Source: Treponema sp.
Lineage (GTDB): Bacteria; Spirochaetota; Spirochaetia; Treponematales; Treponemataceae
Assembly (NCBI GenBank): GCA_022010055.1
Contig: CP091737.1
Coordinates: 806,001-870,000, forward strand
Length of the DNA stretch: 64,000 bases
Reading direction: 5' to 3'
Positions within the stretch are counted from its first letter, which is position 1; the number at the start of each line of letters is the position of its first letter. Below the pieces are notes generated by a model. The model was not told where the DNA came from and ran no database searches. It was given only the letters and a program-made list of their open reading frames with translations. Shown here one piece after another: positions 44,968 through 56,253 of this stretch. The translations under genes were made by a program, and so were the position numbers.

Positions 44968-47027
44968 ATGAAAAAAAACAAAAAGATTGTAATTGCCTTT
45001 GTATTTTCTGCGTTTTCGTTTTTTTCCGTATTTTCGCAGACGTCCAGCGCGGGACTTTACAGCGGCAATGTAAGGACCGCCGAAGAAGGCTTTGCGGCCC
45101 AGGAATTCAGGCGGGGCGTGCAGTCTTATTACAGGGGAACTTTCAACGATGCCGTAATGCAGTTTGAAAGCGTTGGGCTATATGCCGAATGATTCCCTTA
45201 TTTTGGAGTGGCTCGGTAAATCTTATTACCATTCCGGAATGGAAGGAACTGCTGTAAAGAGCTGGAGCAAGGCTGTTCAGAACGGTTACGGCGGGCTTCT
45301 TCTGAAAAATAAAATAGAAATTGTGCAGGACCGGCGCACAGGCGCATTCCGTTCTGATTTCAATGCAAGATACACGGAGGCGGGCGCGTTTTCCGGTTCT
45401 TACGGTGAAGGAATGGTCTTTAGCGGACCAGTTTCGGTTCTTCCGGAAAATGACGGAACTGTCTGGGTTTTGGCGTACGGTTCGAATGAGCTTGTGAAGC
45501 TGAATATAAACGGAACTGTTGTCTCAAGGGTTACCGGACCAATGAACGGTTTTGACCGTCCTATGGATTTAATCCGGCTGGAAGACGGAACTATGCTTGT
45601 TACGGAAAGCGCAGGAAACAGGCTTTGCGTTCTTGATAAAAAAGGAAAATTTATAAAATATATCGGAAAAAAAGGCCGCGCGGTCGGAAATCTTGTCGGT
45701 CCGCAGTATGCGGCGCAGGATTCAAGGCAGAACATTTACGTTTCTGATTATGGAAACCGGCGCATTGCGGTTTTTGACAGGGATGGAAAAGGACTTTTTT
45801 GTTTTGGAGCAGCCCGGGATGATTTTGCGGGGCTGAAAGGACCTACTGGAATCGCCGTTGCTGGTGAAAACGTTTATGTGGCGGACAACATTTTTGGCGG
45901 AATATATGAATTTGACCTGGCAGGAAATTTTCAGCGTGTTCTTGTGCCGGAAAAGACATTTCAGCATCCGGAATCGCTCCGTGTGTGGAATGACTACCTT
46001 GTGGTATGTGACTCAAACAGGGTATTTTCTGTGGATTCAGGCTCCGGCTCGGTGTTTGAGAATATCAGCGCAGGAAATGCTCCTGCCCGGCTTACGTGCG
46101 CTGTTCCTGACGTGAACGGGAATGTTGTTGTTTCCGATGTCATTTCAAATGAAGTCTATGTTATGTCAAATGCAGGAGCTGGTCGGCGGACTTTTTGTGC
46201 AGATTGAAAAAGTGAATGCCTCGAAATTTCCTGAAGTATTCGTTGATGTCCGTGTAGAAAACCGTTACCGCTCGGCTGTCGTAGGTCTCGGCGAAAATAA
46301 TTTTTATATCACTGAGCAGAAAAGGCCTGTGAACAAGCTGAAGTATCTTGGATCTTCGTCTTATTCGCAGTTTTCCGACATAACCCTGCTTATTGACCGC
46401 AGCCGGCGTTCTTCTGAATTCGGCGAGCAGATTAATGCCGCGGTCCGGGAAATCGCCGCATCCATGAAAAACCGCGGAACTTTGAAGATTGTTTCTGCGT
46501 CAAAGATTCCTGCGCTTGAATATTCCGGAAAGCCTTCCGGCGCATTGAAGTTTGATGTCGCCGCGCTGAAAAATCCTGTTTCTGACGAAATTCCTCTTGA
46601 CCTGGCGTTGCGGCTTGCGGCAAACGACCTTGTCAACGCGGAACATAAGCGGGCTGTTGTGATTATTTCCGCAGGAAAGGTTTCCCTTAACGCGTTTGAA
46701 AAATACAGCCTTTCTGAAACGGCGGCATTTCTTAATAACAATCATATTTCTGTGGCTTCGGTGCTTTTGACTCAAAATGCCTGCGATGAGGAGCTTGATT
46801 ACATAGTGTCGAACACACCGGGAAAAGAATATTACATTTTCAGACCGGAGGGGCTTTCTGGCATTGTCGGGGACCTTGTGGATATTCCGAGCGGACTTTA
46901 TACTTTTTCCTATACATCGGTGCTTTCAACAAATTTCGGGGAAAAATATCTTCCTGTGGAAGTAGAGGCGTACCTTTTGAACCGCAGCGGCCGCGACGAA
47001 TGCGGATATTTTGCTCCGCTCCAGTGA
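44968..47027 (+). CDS. secreted TPR-NHL-VWA-like protein, frame broken twice
   Basis: The N-terminus is a signal peptide (KIVIAFVFSAFSFFSVFSQ). A TPR-like region follows, then a six-bladed NHL/beta-propeller region with units such as GFDRPMDLIRLEDGTMLV and GPTGIAVAGENVYVADNIFG. The C-terminal part has a VWA-like start, ITLLIDRSRRSSEFGEQINA, with a DxSxS-type pattern partly changed. Breaks lie near 45167-45169 and 46168-46170; each is in an A-run and ambiguous between one extra and two missing bases. The corrected protein is ~685 residues. It is periplasmic or outer-surface and lacks an obvious anchor; function unknown. Confidence 0.7.
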
Positions 47028-47087
47028 TTTATGCGTAAGAGCGGCTTTTTCCATGAAAAGGCTACAGCCGGACAATGGCGGAAAAAT

Positions 47088-50000
47088 CTAAAAAGTGATT
47101 TTTCCCCCTGCTGTGCCGGAAACACCGAAGGCAGTTGTTTCTTTTTTCAAGTCAAGTGAAAAAGAAAATCCGCAGTCAAAAGAAATAAAATCTGATATTT
47201 CTGCTGAAATTTTATGCGCAAAATCATAATTCTGGTTTATAAAATCGTCTTCCGAATCGTAGTTCAGGGTAAAATCTATGCTGTCTGTTCTGGAAAGTTT
47301 TGGCTTTTTATTCTTTTTTTTGTCCGCGGCCTTTATTATTTCAGACAAAAGGTTTCTTTTGACGCGCCTTTTATAGCGTGCGCTTCCCGTGATTTTCCAT
47401 TCTGATTCCGGAGAGATTTCTGTCTCAAAGCCAGTCCTTATGATGTCTGCATCGTTTATGTAAAATCCTGCCTGCGCATAAAAATTTAAATTCCACAGCA
47501 CATCAGAAGGCGAGGTTTCAGGAATTTTTACAGTTCCTGAAACAGAAATTGCATATTCGTCTGTCTTGAACCATCTGAAAAATCCAGATTTGCTTTGCGA
47601 GCCGAAAATATTCATCGGTGTATTTAATGCCGAAGCTTTTAAAATGTAAAATCCGCTCAAATCCGAGGCGGCCGTGATTCTGCGTTCCGACGAAAAATCG
47701 AATGCGGCGGGAATAAAAAAATCTTTTTCGTCTGCAAAAAGCGGTCTTTTTAAGCTGAATGTGTATTTTCCGCTGTAATAAAGGTTTTCCGCTCCGCTTT
47801 TAGAAACGTGGCTAAAGATAGAATCAGAAAAATTTGTGTCGAAAAAATCCTGGAAAGGCGCCGCATTGAAGTACCAGGCGCTGCTTTTCATAGAATCAAA
47901 AAGTTCCTCAAAATCTTTTCTGTAGTTTCCGCCGTATTCTGCCGCCTCAGTCTTTGTTCCTGTTTTTGAATATTTAAGAGTGAAGTTTGTTTTTTTTATG
48001 CTGAACGGAATCAAAATATCAAGAATCTGGCTGTCCTCGTGTTTTGCGGAATTTGTGCCTGAATATTTTTCGTGCGCTGAAAAAATTATCTCCGGCGAAA
48101 GTTTTATAAATGGAACAGAAATCCTTGCGGAAACTTTTGCCCTGACGTTTCTTCGTGTTGCTTCCCCTGAACCTGAATTAAATGAGAAGCACGTCGCGTC
48201 CGCATAATTTTCTGCATAATTCTGCGAGTTTATTTTGTCCAGTTCTTCCTGTTTTGCAGGAATTTTCTGCGAGGCTGAAATTTCCGTCTTTAACAGCGCG
48301 TTCCATTTTTCCTTGTTCAGGTTGAACGAAATTCCGGATTCCATTTCATTTGACGAATTCCATCTGTTCTTTTCGCCTTTTGATTTTATATTTACCGAAA
48401 CAGGAATTTTCAGTTTTTTCAAGTCCAGGACTGCTTCCGAAGCTTTTTCAGTTGAAGAGTCTGTCCTGTTGAATACAAATTCATCAGAAGCGTCAAGAAT
48501 TTTTAGCAAAGGTTCTGTTGTTTTTACAGAATGGCTTGCGGAAGCCAGCAGATTTTCCTCATCAGAAGAAAAATCCGCGTCTGCGTAAAATTTTATTGTC
48601 GCAAGTGTGATTTCTGCTGATGAAACGGAATGTATGAATCCGTTTTTGTTAAAATCGTTTTCTTCCGGAATGGAAGTTCCGCATTCAAGTTCAGTCTGAA
48701 AGATTGCGTCCTGTACAAGCGGAAAATTTTTTGCGCTTACAAGCGTTCCGCTTCTTTTTGCCTGAAATTTTGAGATATTCTGAAAATTGAACGCCGCCGA
48801 TGATTTTTCAAGAAAAAATTCGTCCATGCAGAATTCACCCTTGTCTTCCGCCGGTGTAAAAGCGATTTTGAGCCTGGAAGGCATTTTGTTCCACCTTATG
48901 GAAATGGAAAAGTTTTCGCCAGGAATTTCAGTTCCGTCAATACTCACGGATTTATCAAGTAGATTTATTTCCAGCGAATGCCATTTTCCGTCTGTTCTGT
49001 TAAAATGTTCAAGGCTCTGCCCATTGAATTTTAAATTAAGGGCTTCCGTTCCGTTTTCAGAAAGAATCACCGCATCTTTGTCCATAATAAGGCTGAATTC
49101 TTTGAAATTTGCGTTTTTTTGTAGAAAAATTTTAAATATTTGTACGAAGAAATGTCGGTTTCGTTTAAAAATTTTCCAATTATTATGTTTTTTTTCTGCT
49201 CATCAACCGGCGGCTCGAAATTCCACGAGATTTTTTGTGAAAAATTGTCATCAGAATTAAAAGTTTTTTTCTCCGGAACAGAATTGTCCTTTATCTGTTC
49301 AGTTTTTATGTTCGCTTCGTCCGCCGCTGAAACAGAAAGACCTTCAGGAACTGTTTCGTACGGACCTGCATAGATAATTCCGTGGAAAAGCTCCGGGTTT
49401 TCAGAATTTGACTTTACTATAAGCCGGGCATCATGGTAGACAGCAAGGTAACTTTTGTCGTAGTCTGTAATCTTGACTTCCACCGTCTGCCAGCCGTTTG
49501 CAATGTTTTTATCCGCGTCTTGCGACCCTGCGTAAATTTCTTTGTTGATATTAAGTTTCCACGTTGGAATTTTTTCAGTTTCTTCTGCATCTGGATTTTC
49601 GTCTGCGTGGACTCCAAGCTGAAGGTAGACGTCAACTGCTTTTGGAAGAGGTTGCGCAAGCTGCAGGGCAATTCTGAAAACCGAAGAATTTTTTAAAATA
49701 TTTCCTGCCGGAAGTTTTATGTTGCAGGCGGCCCAGGCATCTGCAAGGCTGATTTTGGAACTGTCTGAACCTGACGGAAAATTCCATTCAAGCGGAATTT
49801 TATATCCAGAGATGTGCGAATCCTTTTCTCCGGTTGAGCATGAGCCGGTAACTGTAAAATTTTGAGCTGGTTTTAGTTTTTCTCCTGATTCAGAAGAGTC
49901 CGGACGTGGATTCAGCGCAGGAATTTGTTCATTTTCCAAATCAAGCCCGGAATTTTTTTCAAGATACCAGGTCGCAGGCTGAGCGTCATCAAATCCTTCG

Positions 50001-51808
50001 ATTCTGTATTTGTCAGTAACGTCTTGTTTTTCATAAACCGCCGCCAGCGCAGTTGAAAATTTTAAGTTTTCTGTTGAATAATCGAGCCCTGCGGAAAAAG
50101 CCGCATAGCCGCCCGCATTTCTGTTGTATTCTGAAAATTCGGCGAATGGTGAGACTGTCCAGTCGGCGGCAATCGAAATATCTCCTGAAAAATCAGGTGT
50201 GAAAAAATATTTAAATGCGGCCTGGCCTGCAAGCGCCCCTGATTTTGCATCGCCGGAAGTTTCGTTCCATGTTATGTAAATTTTGTCCATATCTGAAACT
50301 GAAAAAGACAGTTTTACCGCGCCAGATTCAGAATCGTATTCTGCGCCGGAAGTTAAGATTCCGTTCCTGTAAACTTTTACAGAATTTGCTTCGGCGTTTG
50401 TTCCTATGTTGAACGTTGAGACCGGATTGTATTTTTGAACGATGATTTTTAAATCCATTCCGGAAGAAGTGTTCAGATACGCTTCTGGAATTTTTTTTGC
50501 AAGCGGAAATCTGTTTTCTGCGCTGAATTCGAACTCAGTATTGTCGTTTATAAAAATTTTTGCAAAAGCATGCTTTGTGTTCAAGAATGACGGAGAAATG
50601 AAATTTTCAAAATCTTCCGTTATTTCTATAGAAAAGTCATTGTTTTTTTCCTCTGAATGTATGTTTCCGATTTTTACTTTTGCCGAGCCAGAAATTCCCA
50701 AGTCATAGTAGTTTGCGCATAAGAAAGGAGAAAAGCCGGTCGCTTCCTGAAGTACAAGGGCTTCTGAATTTTCTATGACGCCGGTAAGCGAATTTGTATA
50801 TTTTTCAAGTTTTATTTTTTCGCCGAAAACTTCCTGGACTTCTTTTAAAAATGAAATATTTTTTCCGCCTGATGTGTCGCTGTAGCTGCCAAGCGCAGTT
50901 TTTAAATCCTGATTATAAAATGTCGCAAGAACAGCCGGTTTCTTTCCGTTCTTTTTTGTTCCGCCTGAATCCGCGGAAATAATCAGCAGTTTTTTTGACT
51001 CTACTGTAATAAACTCATCTTCTGAAAGTTTTTTGAACCTTCTTTTTTTTTCATCGGTGTAGTTTCCGGTTTGATTTTCAATATAAATTTCTTTTATGGA
51101 GGAAATCAGCTTTTCCGGTAGCGAAAAAAATTGCCCTGTCATGAAATTTGAAAGTTCAATGTAATCGGTTGTTACGCTGTTTTTTCCGTAAAAAGTGGCA
51201 TCGCGCTGTTCATTCATATCGTATCGGAAAGCAAAATCTGCTGTCCATTTTTTTGAAAAGGGTGATTCAAAGCGGGCTGAAATTCCCGGAGCCTGGTTTT
51301 CTCCGCCGCCAATGCTTCTTTGAAAAAGGCTCATCGAATAATAATCTGGAAAAACAATGTTTCTGTTGGAGATTTTAAATTCCTTTAGAGGATTCTGGTC
51401 TTTCCCGTAAAAACCAGCGGTGATTGTGTTTTTTGTAAATTCATCGGCAAAATTTGCGCTAAAAAACAACTGCCTGTTCAGCATAAACAGAAATGAAAGG
51501 TCCGCCTTTTGCCTGAATACAAAATTCGGCGTAGAGCTGTTGAATCCGTTTTTAGAACTGTAAGTTGCGTTCAGCCGGCCTTCTGTTTCTATGTTCCACC
51601 AGCCGTCGGCAAGAAATACAATTTCACTGTCGTTTATGTTAAAATTAAAAAGCGAGCCTGGAGATTCTTTTGGAAACGGAAGCATTTCAGAAGGCGAGTT
51701 TATTGAGCCTGCGCTTTCTGAATTATTTTTTGAAATATAATCCTCCGCATCTGCATTTTTTCTTGAAAATAAAAGGAGCGTTGCAAAAATCAAGGGCAGC
51801 GCCTTCAT
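47088..51808 (-). CDS. very large outer-membrane/surface protein, frame broken once
   Basis: About 1570 residues. A signal peptide (MKALPLIFATLLLFSRKNADA) starts it. The sequence is rich in alternating beta segments with Ser, Asn and aromatic residues, in keeping with a beta-barrel. A segment with IEGFDDAQPATWYL and a later laminin-G/jelly-roll-like region (DGKWHSLEINLLDKSVSIDG) are visible. The frame breaks at 49114-49120, where T7 should be T8 (coding A8). The upstream frame is open into dinB with no stop, so the start is uncertain. It resembles very large spirochaetal surface proteins; I could not assign a family. Confidence 0.6.
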
Positions 51809-52978
51809 TTTGTTGTTTAATGTCCGCGCCTTTTGAATTTTTATTTCAGGATTTTTTGAAGAAAGTTTTAAGATTGCGTTTTCCACAGCCTGCTTTTTCT
51901 TTTCTCCGAAATCGAACAGAACTTCCTGAACAGGCGCGTCTTTTCCCTGGATGTTTTCAAGTCCTGCCCCAAGAAGCCTTATACCTCGTCCTTCTTCATA
52001 TTTTTTTTCAAAAACGGATTTTATTTTTTCAAAAAAGTCATCGCTTGAAGTTACATAATCGCTGAAAGTCTGCTGGAAAGTAAATGTTGAAAAGTCATCG
52101 TAGCGGATTTTTAAAAATACGGTTTTGCTGAAAGATTCTTCCCTTAAAAGCCTGAACATTATGCACTGGCAAAGTTCCATCAGAGCGGTTTCTGCCGTAT
52201 ATATATTTGATATGTCTTCGGGAAATGTAATTTCGCTGCTTATTGAATGTGCTGAAGGTCCTTTCGCGGGCGTTTCAATTCCACGGACTGAATTGTAAAG
52301 AAACGTTCCGGCGCATTCGCCAAATACGGAAATAAGAAAGCCTTTTGAGCGCAGAAAAATGTCCTTTGTTGTAAAAAATCCGTTTTTGTTCAGTTTTTCC
52401 AGAGTTTTTGTCCCGATTCCCCAGACTTTTTTTAGCGGAATGGAAAGCATGAAGTTTTCCTCCTGTCCCATGGGAATCGCAAAAAAACCGTTAGGCTTAT
52501 TTACTTCGCTTGCCAGTTTGGCAAGGTATGCGTTAGACGCTAAGCCGATAGAAACCGTAAGCTTTGTCTCGTTGAAAATTTCTTTTTGTATTTTAAGTGC
52601 AAGCGCATCAGGCTCGCCAAAAAGTAGCTCCGTTCCTGTAAGATCCAGGCTGGCTTCATCGATTGAAACCTGACGCAAATCCGGTGAATATTTTGAAAGA
52701 ATCTGCATAATCTGCATGGAAATTTCAGCGTAATGCCTGTGGTTTCCGTGCGTAAAAATTCCGTCCGGACAAAGTTTTACTGCCTTGAATACCGGCATTG
52801 CCGAATGAACTCCGAATTTTCTGGCCTCGTATGATGCTGTTGACACAACGCTGCGAGGCTCTCCCGGAAGTCCGCCTACAATAACTGGTTTTCCCTTCCA
52901 TTCCGGGTGGTCGCGCTGTTCTACAGAAGCAAAAAAAGCGTCCATATCTATATGAAGAAAACATTTTGCATATTTCAC
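51809..52978 (-). CDS. dinB: DNA polymerase IV, C-terminal end unresolved
   Basis: A Y-family translesion polymerase. HIDMDAFFASVEQRDHPEWK starts the palm domain, YSPDLRQVSIDEASLDLT holds the catalytic SIDE region, and KKVWGIGTKTLEKLNKNGFF is the thumb helix-hairpin-helix. A little-finger domain follows. The start is a GTG that overlaps the stop of the membrane protein upstream. There is no stop before the signal peptide of the large surface protein; I end dinB at the residue before that methionine. A lost stop codon is more likely than a real polymerase-surface protein fusion. Confidence 0.88.
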
Positions 52979-54999
52979 TGCCGGATTCCTTTTTCTTCAT
53001 GGGCTGTTTTTGCCGGAATTTTCATTGAATTTTCAAAAACAAGGAATTTGCCGCTGTCTGAAGAATTCGTTTCTGAGACAATTATTTCTGATTCCTGAAA
53101 AATGTCCGCTATGTAGCTGAATGTCATTTCTTCGGGCGGCCATACAGGCAGCCGGAAAACTGCATTTTTTTCAGAAGCGTCGTAATAGTACGCCTCATCT
53201 GAATAAAGAACAGGATTTCCATTTTTTCCTTTTATTCTGATGAAAACTGTTTCTTCCGGATTTTCCAGCTTGACGGAAAAAGTTCTGATTGTGTCTCCGA
53301 AAAAATCCTGGTCGTAGTATGAAATATGGATTCTTTCTGAATTTCCGGATATTTCTGTTTCAGGCGGTTTTTTTTCAGGACGTTTGTATTCATCCGGCAT
53401 AAAGGCTGTCGCGGAAATAAGGATTACGGCGAAAATCAGGAATGCGGTTGAAATTGCAATAAAATTCTGTTTTATAAAAGTTTTCTTTCCGCTGTCAACG
53501 CTCTTCCAGATAAAATTCAGCCGCCCTAAAATTTTAAACCACATAAGCTCAAACGGAATGAACGCAAAGGCAAAAATTGTGTTTATAAGCGGGGAGGCTA
53601 GAAGAATTGTTTCAAGAGAATCCTCTGTCGCGCAGGTTAAGAATTCTATCAGATACGGAAGGAACGGTACGGCCATCAGAAAAAACGATGTGATAAGAAA
53701 AGGCATCTTCTTGAATTTCTGCGTTACAGCGATTATAAAATATTCTGCGGCGAAAAGATAAAAAAGGGACAAATCAAGGGCGGAAAAAAGGAAAATGTTT
53801 AATATTCCGGTTGCATTTATAAGCATGGAAAATAGTTTGTAGCCGGAATTTCTTGTAAGCTTGAAAAATAAAAAATAAGTGCATGAAATTAAAAGGAACG
53901 TGAAAATCAGTTTAACCGCATACGCCGAAATTATTGAGCTGCCCAGTATTTTTTGAAAAAAAAGCGCCGCATACTGTCCGAGCCAGAATGAAATCACGGT
54001 GAATATCAGGCAGAATATAAGCAGATACCATTTTTTTAAAATTCGCCTTGAAAAAAGTTTTCTTTGCAAAAGCCGTATAAAATAAAATTCGCACAGAAAA
54101 AACAGGCATACCGCTGAAACAAAAATAAAAAGGATGACCGTGAATTTTTCAGAAAGAAGGACAGTGTAATTAAAGAAAGTAAACGGCCGGCTGTGACGGT
54201 CCCATTTAATCGTATTTTCCGGGTCAAAGTTGTATGATACCGACGAGATAAATTTTGCGGTCCTTTCGTTGTATTCTTCATTTTTCGTTGGAGAGTAAAG
54301 TTCAACTCCGCAGGCAGGAATTCCTTTTTTTAAAAAAAATCCAGTCTGTCTGTCGGACTTTAAGATTTCCAGCCGGTGCAGGGTGTTCAGAATTCCGCCT
54401 TTTAGGCGGTAAAACATATTGTTTTCGTGGAAACTTCCGGAAATAAGCTGGATCATCCATGCCGGGGAACAGTCTCCGCCTCCGCCGGGAAGAATGCTGT
54501 TTTGCGGACTGTTCAGTTTTACGCAGATTACAGCGTGATTGTCTGAGTCTTCAATCTGCTCGGCAAAAACTTCTGTTCCTGAAATAAGGCTTTCTGTTTC
54601 GGACGCAGTTCTGTCGCTATAAGTAAAAAGTATTTCGATTTTTCCTTTCCTGGAAAAATTTCTTATGGAATCAAGGATTTTCAGAAGAAAATCATAGTTT
54701 TGCTGGACTTCTTCAATTGAAAAAAGAAATACCAGCGTGTCAATTTCTTCTGAATTATCCATGATATTTTTTGAGGTTTTTGAAGCCTCTGGAAAAAAAA
54801 CGATTTTTATGTTGAATGGGAATTCCGCGGAAGTATTGTTTATAATCGGATTTTTTTCGGCAGGGTAGTCGTTTGCTTGAAGAAAAATCAGAAGATTGTT
54901 GCATTCATCCCAGCCTTTTTTCTGTTCTGAATAAGAAAAACTGCGCAAAAAAACGAGAAAGACTACAAATAAAATGAAAAAAAAACTGTTTTTCTTCAT
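52975..54999 (-). CDS. polytopic membrane protein with periplasmic domains
   Basis: A 674-residue protein. An N-terminal signal-like segment (FFFILFVVFLVFLRSFSYSE) precedes ~260 residues of periplasmic alpha/beta sequence, with NNLLIFLQANDYPAE, LVFLFSIEEVQ and PGGGGDCSPAWM. Eight or nine membrane segments follow, then a C-terminal periplasmic domain (RIHISYYDQDFFGDTIRTFS). The periplasmic part hints at a peptidase- or deacetylase-like fold but I see no safe catalytic motif. It overlaps dinB (GTGA) and starts very close to a TATAAT. Function unknown. Confidence 0.65.
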   Translation of the reverse strand: MKKNSFFFILFVVFLVFLRSFSYSEQKKGWDECNNLLIFLQANDYPAEKNPIINNTSAEFPFNIKIVFFPEASKTSKNIMDNSEEIDTLVFLFSIEEVQQNYDFLLKILDSIRNFSRKGKIEILFTYSDRTASETESLISGTEVFAEQIEDSDNHAVICVKLNSPQNSILPGGGGDCSPAWMIQLISGSFHENNMFYRLKGGILNTLHRLEILKSDRQTGFFLKKGIPACGVELYSPTKNEEYNERTAKFISSVSYNFDPENTIKWDRHSRPFTFFNYTVLLSEKFTVILFIFVSAVCLFFLCEFYFIRLLQRKLFSRRILKKWYLLIFCLIFTVISFWLGQYAALFFQKILGSSIISAYAVKLIFTFLLISCTYFLFFKLTRNSGYKLFSMLINATGILNIFLFSALDLSLFYLFAAEYFIIAVTQKFKKMPFLITSFFLMAVPFLPYLIEFLTCATEDSLETILLASPLINTIFAFAFIPFELMWFKILGRLNFIWKSVDSGKKTFIKQNFIAISTAFLIFAVILISATAFMPDEYKRPEKKPPETEISGNSERIHISYYDQDFFGDTIRTFSVKLENPEETVFIRIKGKNGNPVLYSDEAYYYDASEKNAVFRLPVWPPEEMTFSYIADIFQESEIIVSETNSSDSGKFLVFENSMKIPAKTAHEEKGIRQ

Positions 55000-55008
55000 A
55001 TTTTATAG

Positions 55009-55053
55009 ATTATAATAATAATGGTTTACATTGCAAGAACTCTAAGTTATAAT
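55009..55053. promoter_or_regulatory. divergent promoters between the membrane protein and 55089 gene
   Basis: On the plus strand TTTACA (55025-55030) and TATAAT (55048-55053) are separated by 17 bp. On the minus strand TATAAT lies at 55014-55009, only nine bases before the ATG of the membrane protein, which suggests an almost leaderless transcript. Confidence 0.6.
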
Positions 55054-55088
55054 TTGCATTGTTATACTTTAGGAGAAAGCAAGAGCTG

Positions 55089-56252
55089 ATGAGTGCATCC
55101 GGTAGAAAAATGATGATTGAGCTGCCTTTGAAGGTGGTTCTTACAGAAGATGGAGTGTCAAATTTTATTAGCCACAAAAAGAAGCTGATACGTTTCCGCC
55201 TTGCTGATAATATAGAGGAATACGGCATTTCTATGCGCCAGTTCTCACCACAGTCTATACAGACGATGCTGATGCTGGATTATATTTCTAAAATTGAAAT
55301 TTCAATGCCAGAATTTGTTACTTCACGTCAGGAAGTAATGGATTTGTCAAAAATTATTGTATATTCCCTTCTTTATAAGCAGTTTGACCGGGATATTTAT
55401 TCTGCAATCATTCAGTGTGACTGCGTTCGTAAATATAACCGCTCGCATGCTTCGCAGCTTATTGATGAAAAAACAAATATGAGCGAAAAGCAGTTGCGTT
55501 CAATCCTTATGAGCAAAGACAAAGTGATAGGGCAAACCCGCACTGAAATCCTTGAGCCGGTTTGGGATTCAATCCGCAAAAATAAGGATTATTCAATAGA
55601 AGAAAAAAATATTTATATGCTGATGACTGAAAAGTTTATGAACCGCATGAGCCTTCAGAACTGGTATGTCATCACTCTGTTCTATAAAAAAGAAGGCTTT
55701 GAGGATATGATTGTTTCAATCAGAAATATCCTTGCCCAATACATGGAAAAATCAAGGGTTGCAGAATACATTTCCGTAATGGTGATGGAGCTCGCGCTCA
55801 ATAATGAAAATACAAATATCCGCAAAGAAGCTAAGAGCATGTATCCGACTGTCGATGATATAAATGCTCTTGTGGTCGATCCGGATGTCCGTTCAAAAAT
55901 CGTAAAGGAGCTTCAGAAAAAAAGGGTTCTTGTTTCAGTTTCATGGAAGCTCGGCGGCGGTTCTACTTCTATCGGAAAACAGGGAAGGCTTCAGATTACT
56001 TTGTACAACAAAGACGACGAATTCCAGGAAGTAAAGGAAAATATCGAGACAAAGGCAAGCGCTGACACAAATAAAAGAACTCTTATTGATTTCTATAGGG
56101 AAACACCTGACGGCGGCGGCACAGACCTTGGCCTTTATTATCTTTCGTACCTTGATGATGCCTGTAAGAAGGTTAATGTAAAGTTTGAGTCAATTGTAAA
56201 CCAGTTCTCTACCAGTGATCTTACGGTTATCAACCTTATTTTCAATTTTTAG
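55089..56252 (+). CDS. conserved spirochaete protein of unknown function
   Basis: A 387-residue soluble protein. Near residue ~235 VMVMELALNNENTNIRKEAK resembles the N-box of GHKL ATPases, and near the end GGGTDLGLYYLSYLDDACKK resembles the G2-box. The match is weak and the D-box is not clear. The N-terminal half is helical with no recognised domain. The start at 55089 is chosen because the ATG follows an AGGAG 13 bases away, although spacing is long. I do not recognise the protein. A degenerate kinase-like ATPase is one speculative reading. Confidence 0.6.
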   Translation: MSASGRKMMIELPLKVVLTEDGVSNFISHKKKLIRFRLADNIEEYGISMRQFSPQSIQTMLMLDYISKIEISMPEFVTSRQEVMDLSKIIVYSLLYKQFDRDIYSAIIQCDCVRKYNRSHASQLIDEKTNMSEKQLRSILMSKDKVIGQTRTEILEPVWDSIRKNKDYSIEEKNIYMLMTEKFMNRMSLQNWYVITLFYKKEGFEDMIVSIRNILAQYMEKSRVAEYISVMVMELALNNENTNIRKEAKSMYPTVDDINALVVDPDVRSKIVKELQKKRVLVSVSWKLGGGSTSIGKQGRLQITLYNKDDEFQEVKENIETKASADTNKRTLIDFYRETPDGGGTDLGLYYLSYLDDACKKVNVKFESIVNQFSTSDLTVINLIFNF

Positions 56253-56253
56253 T

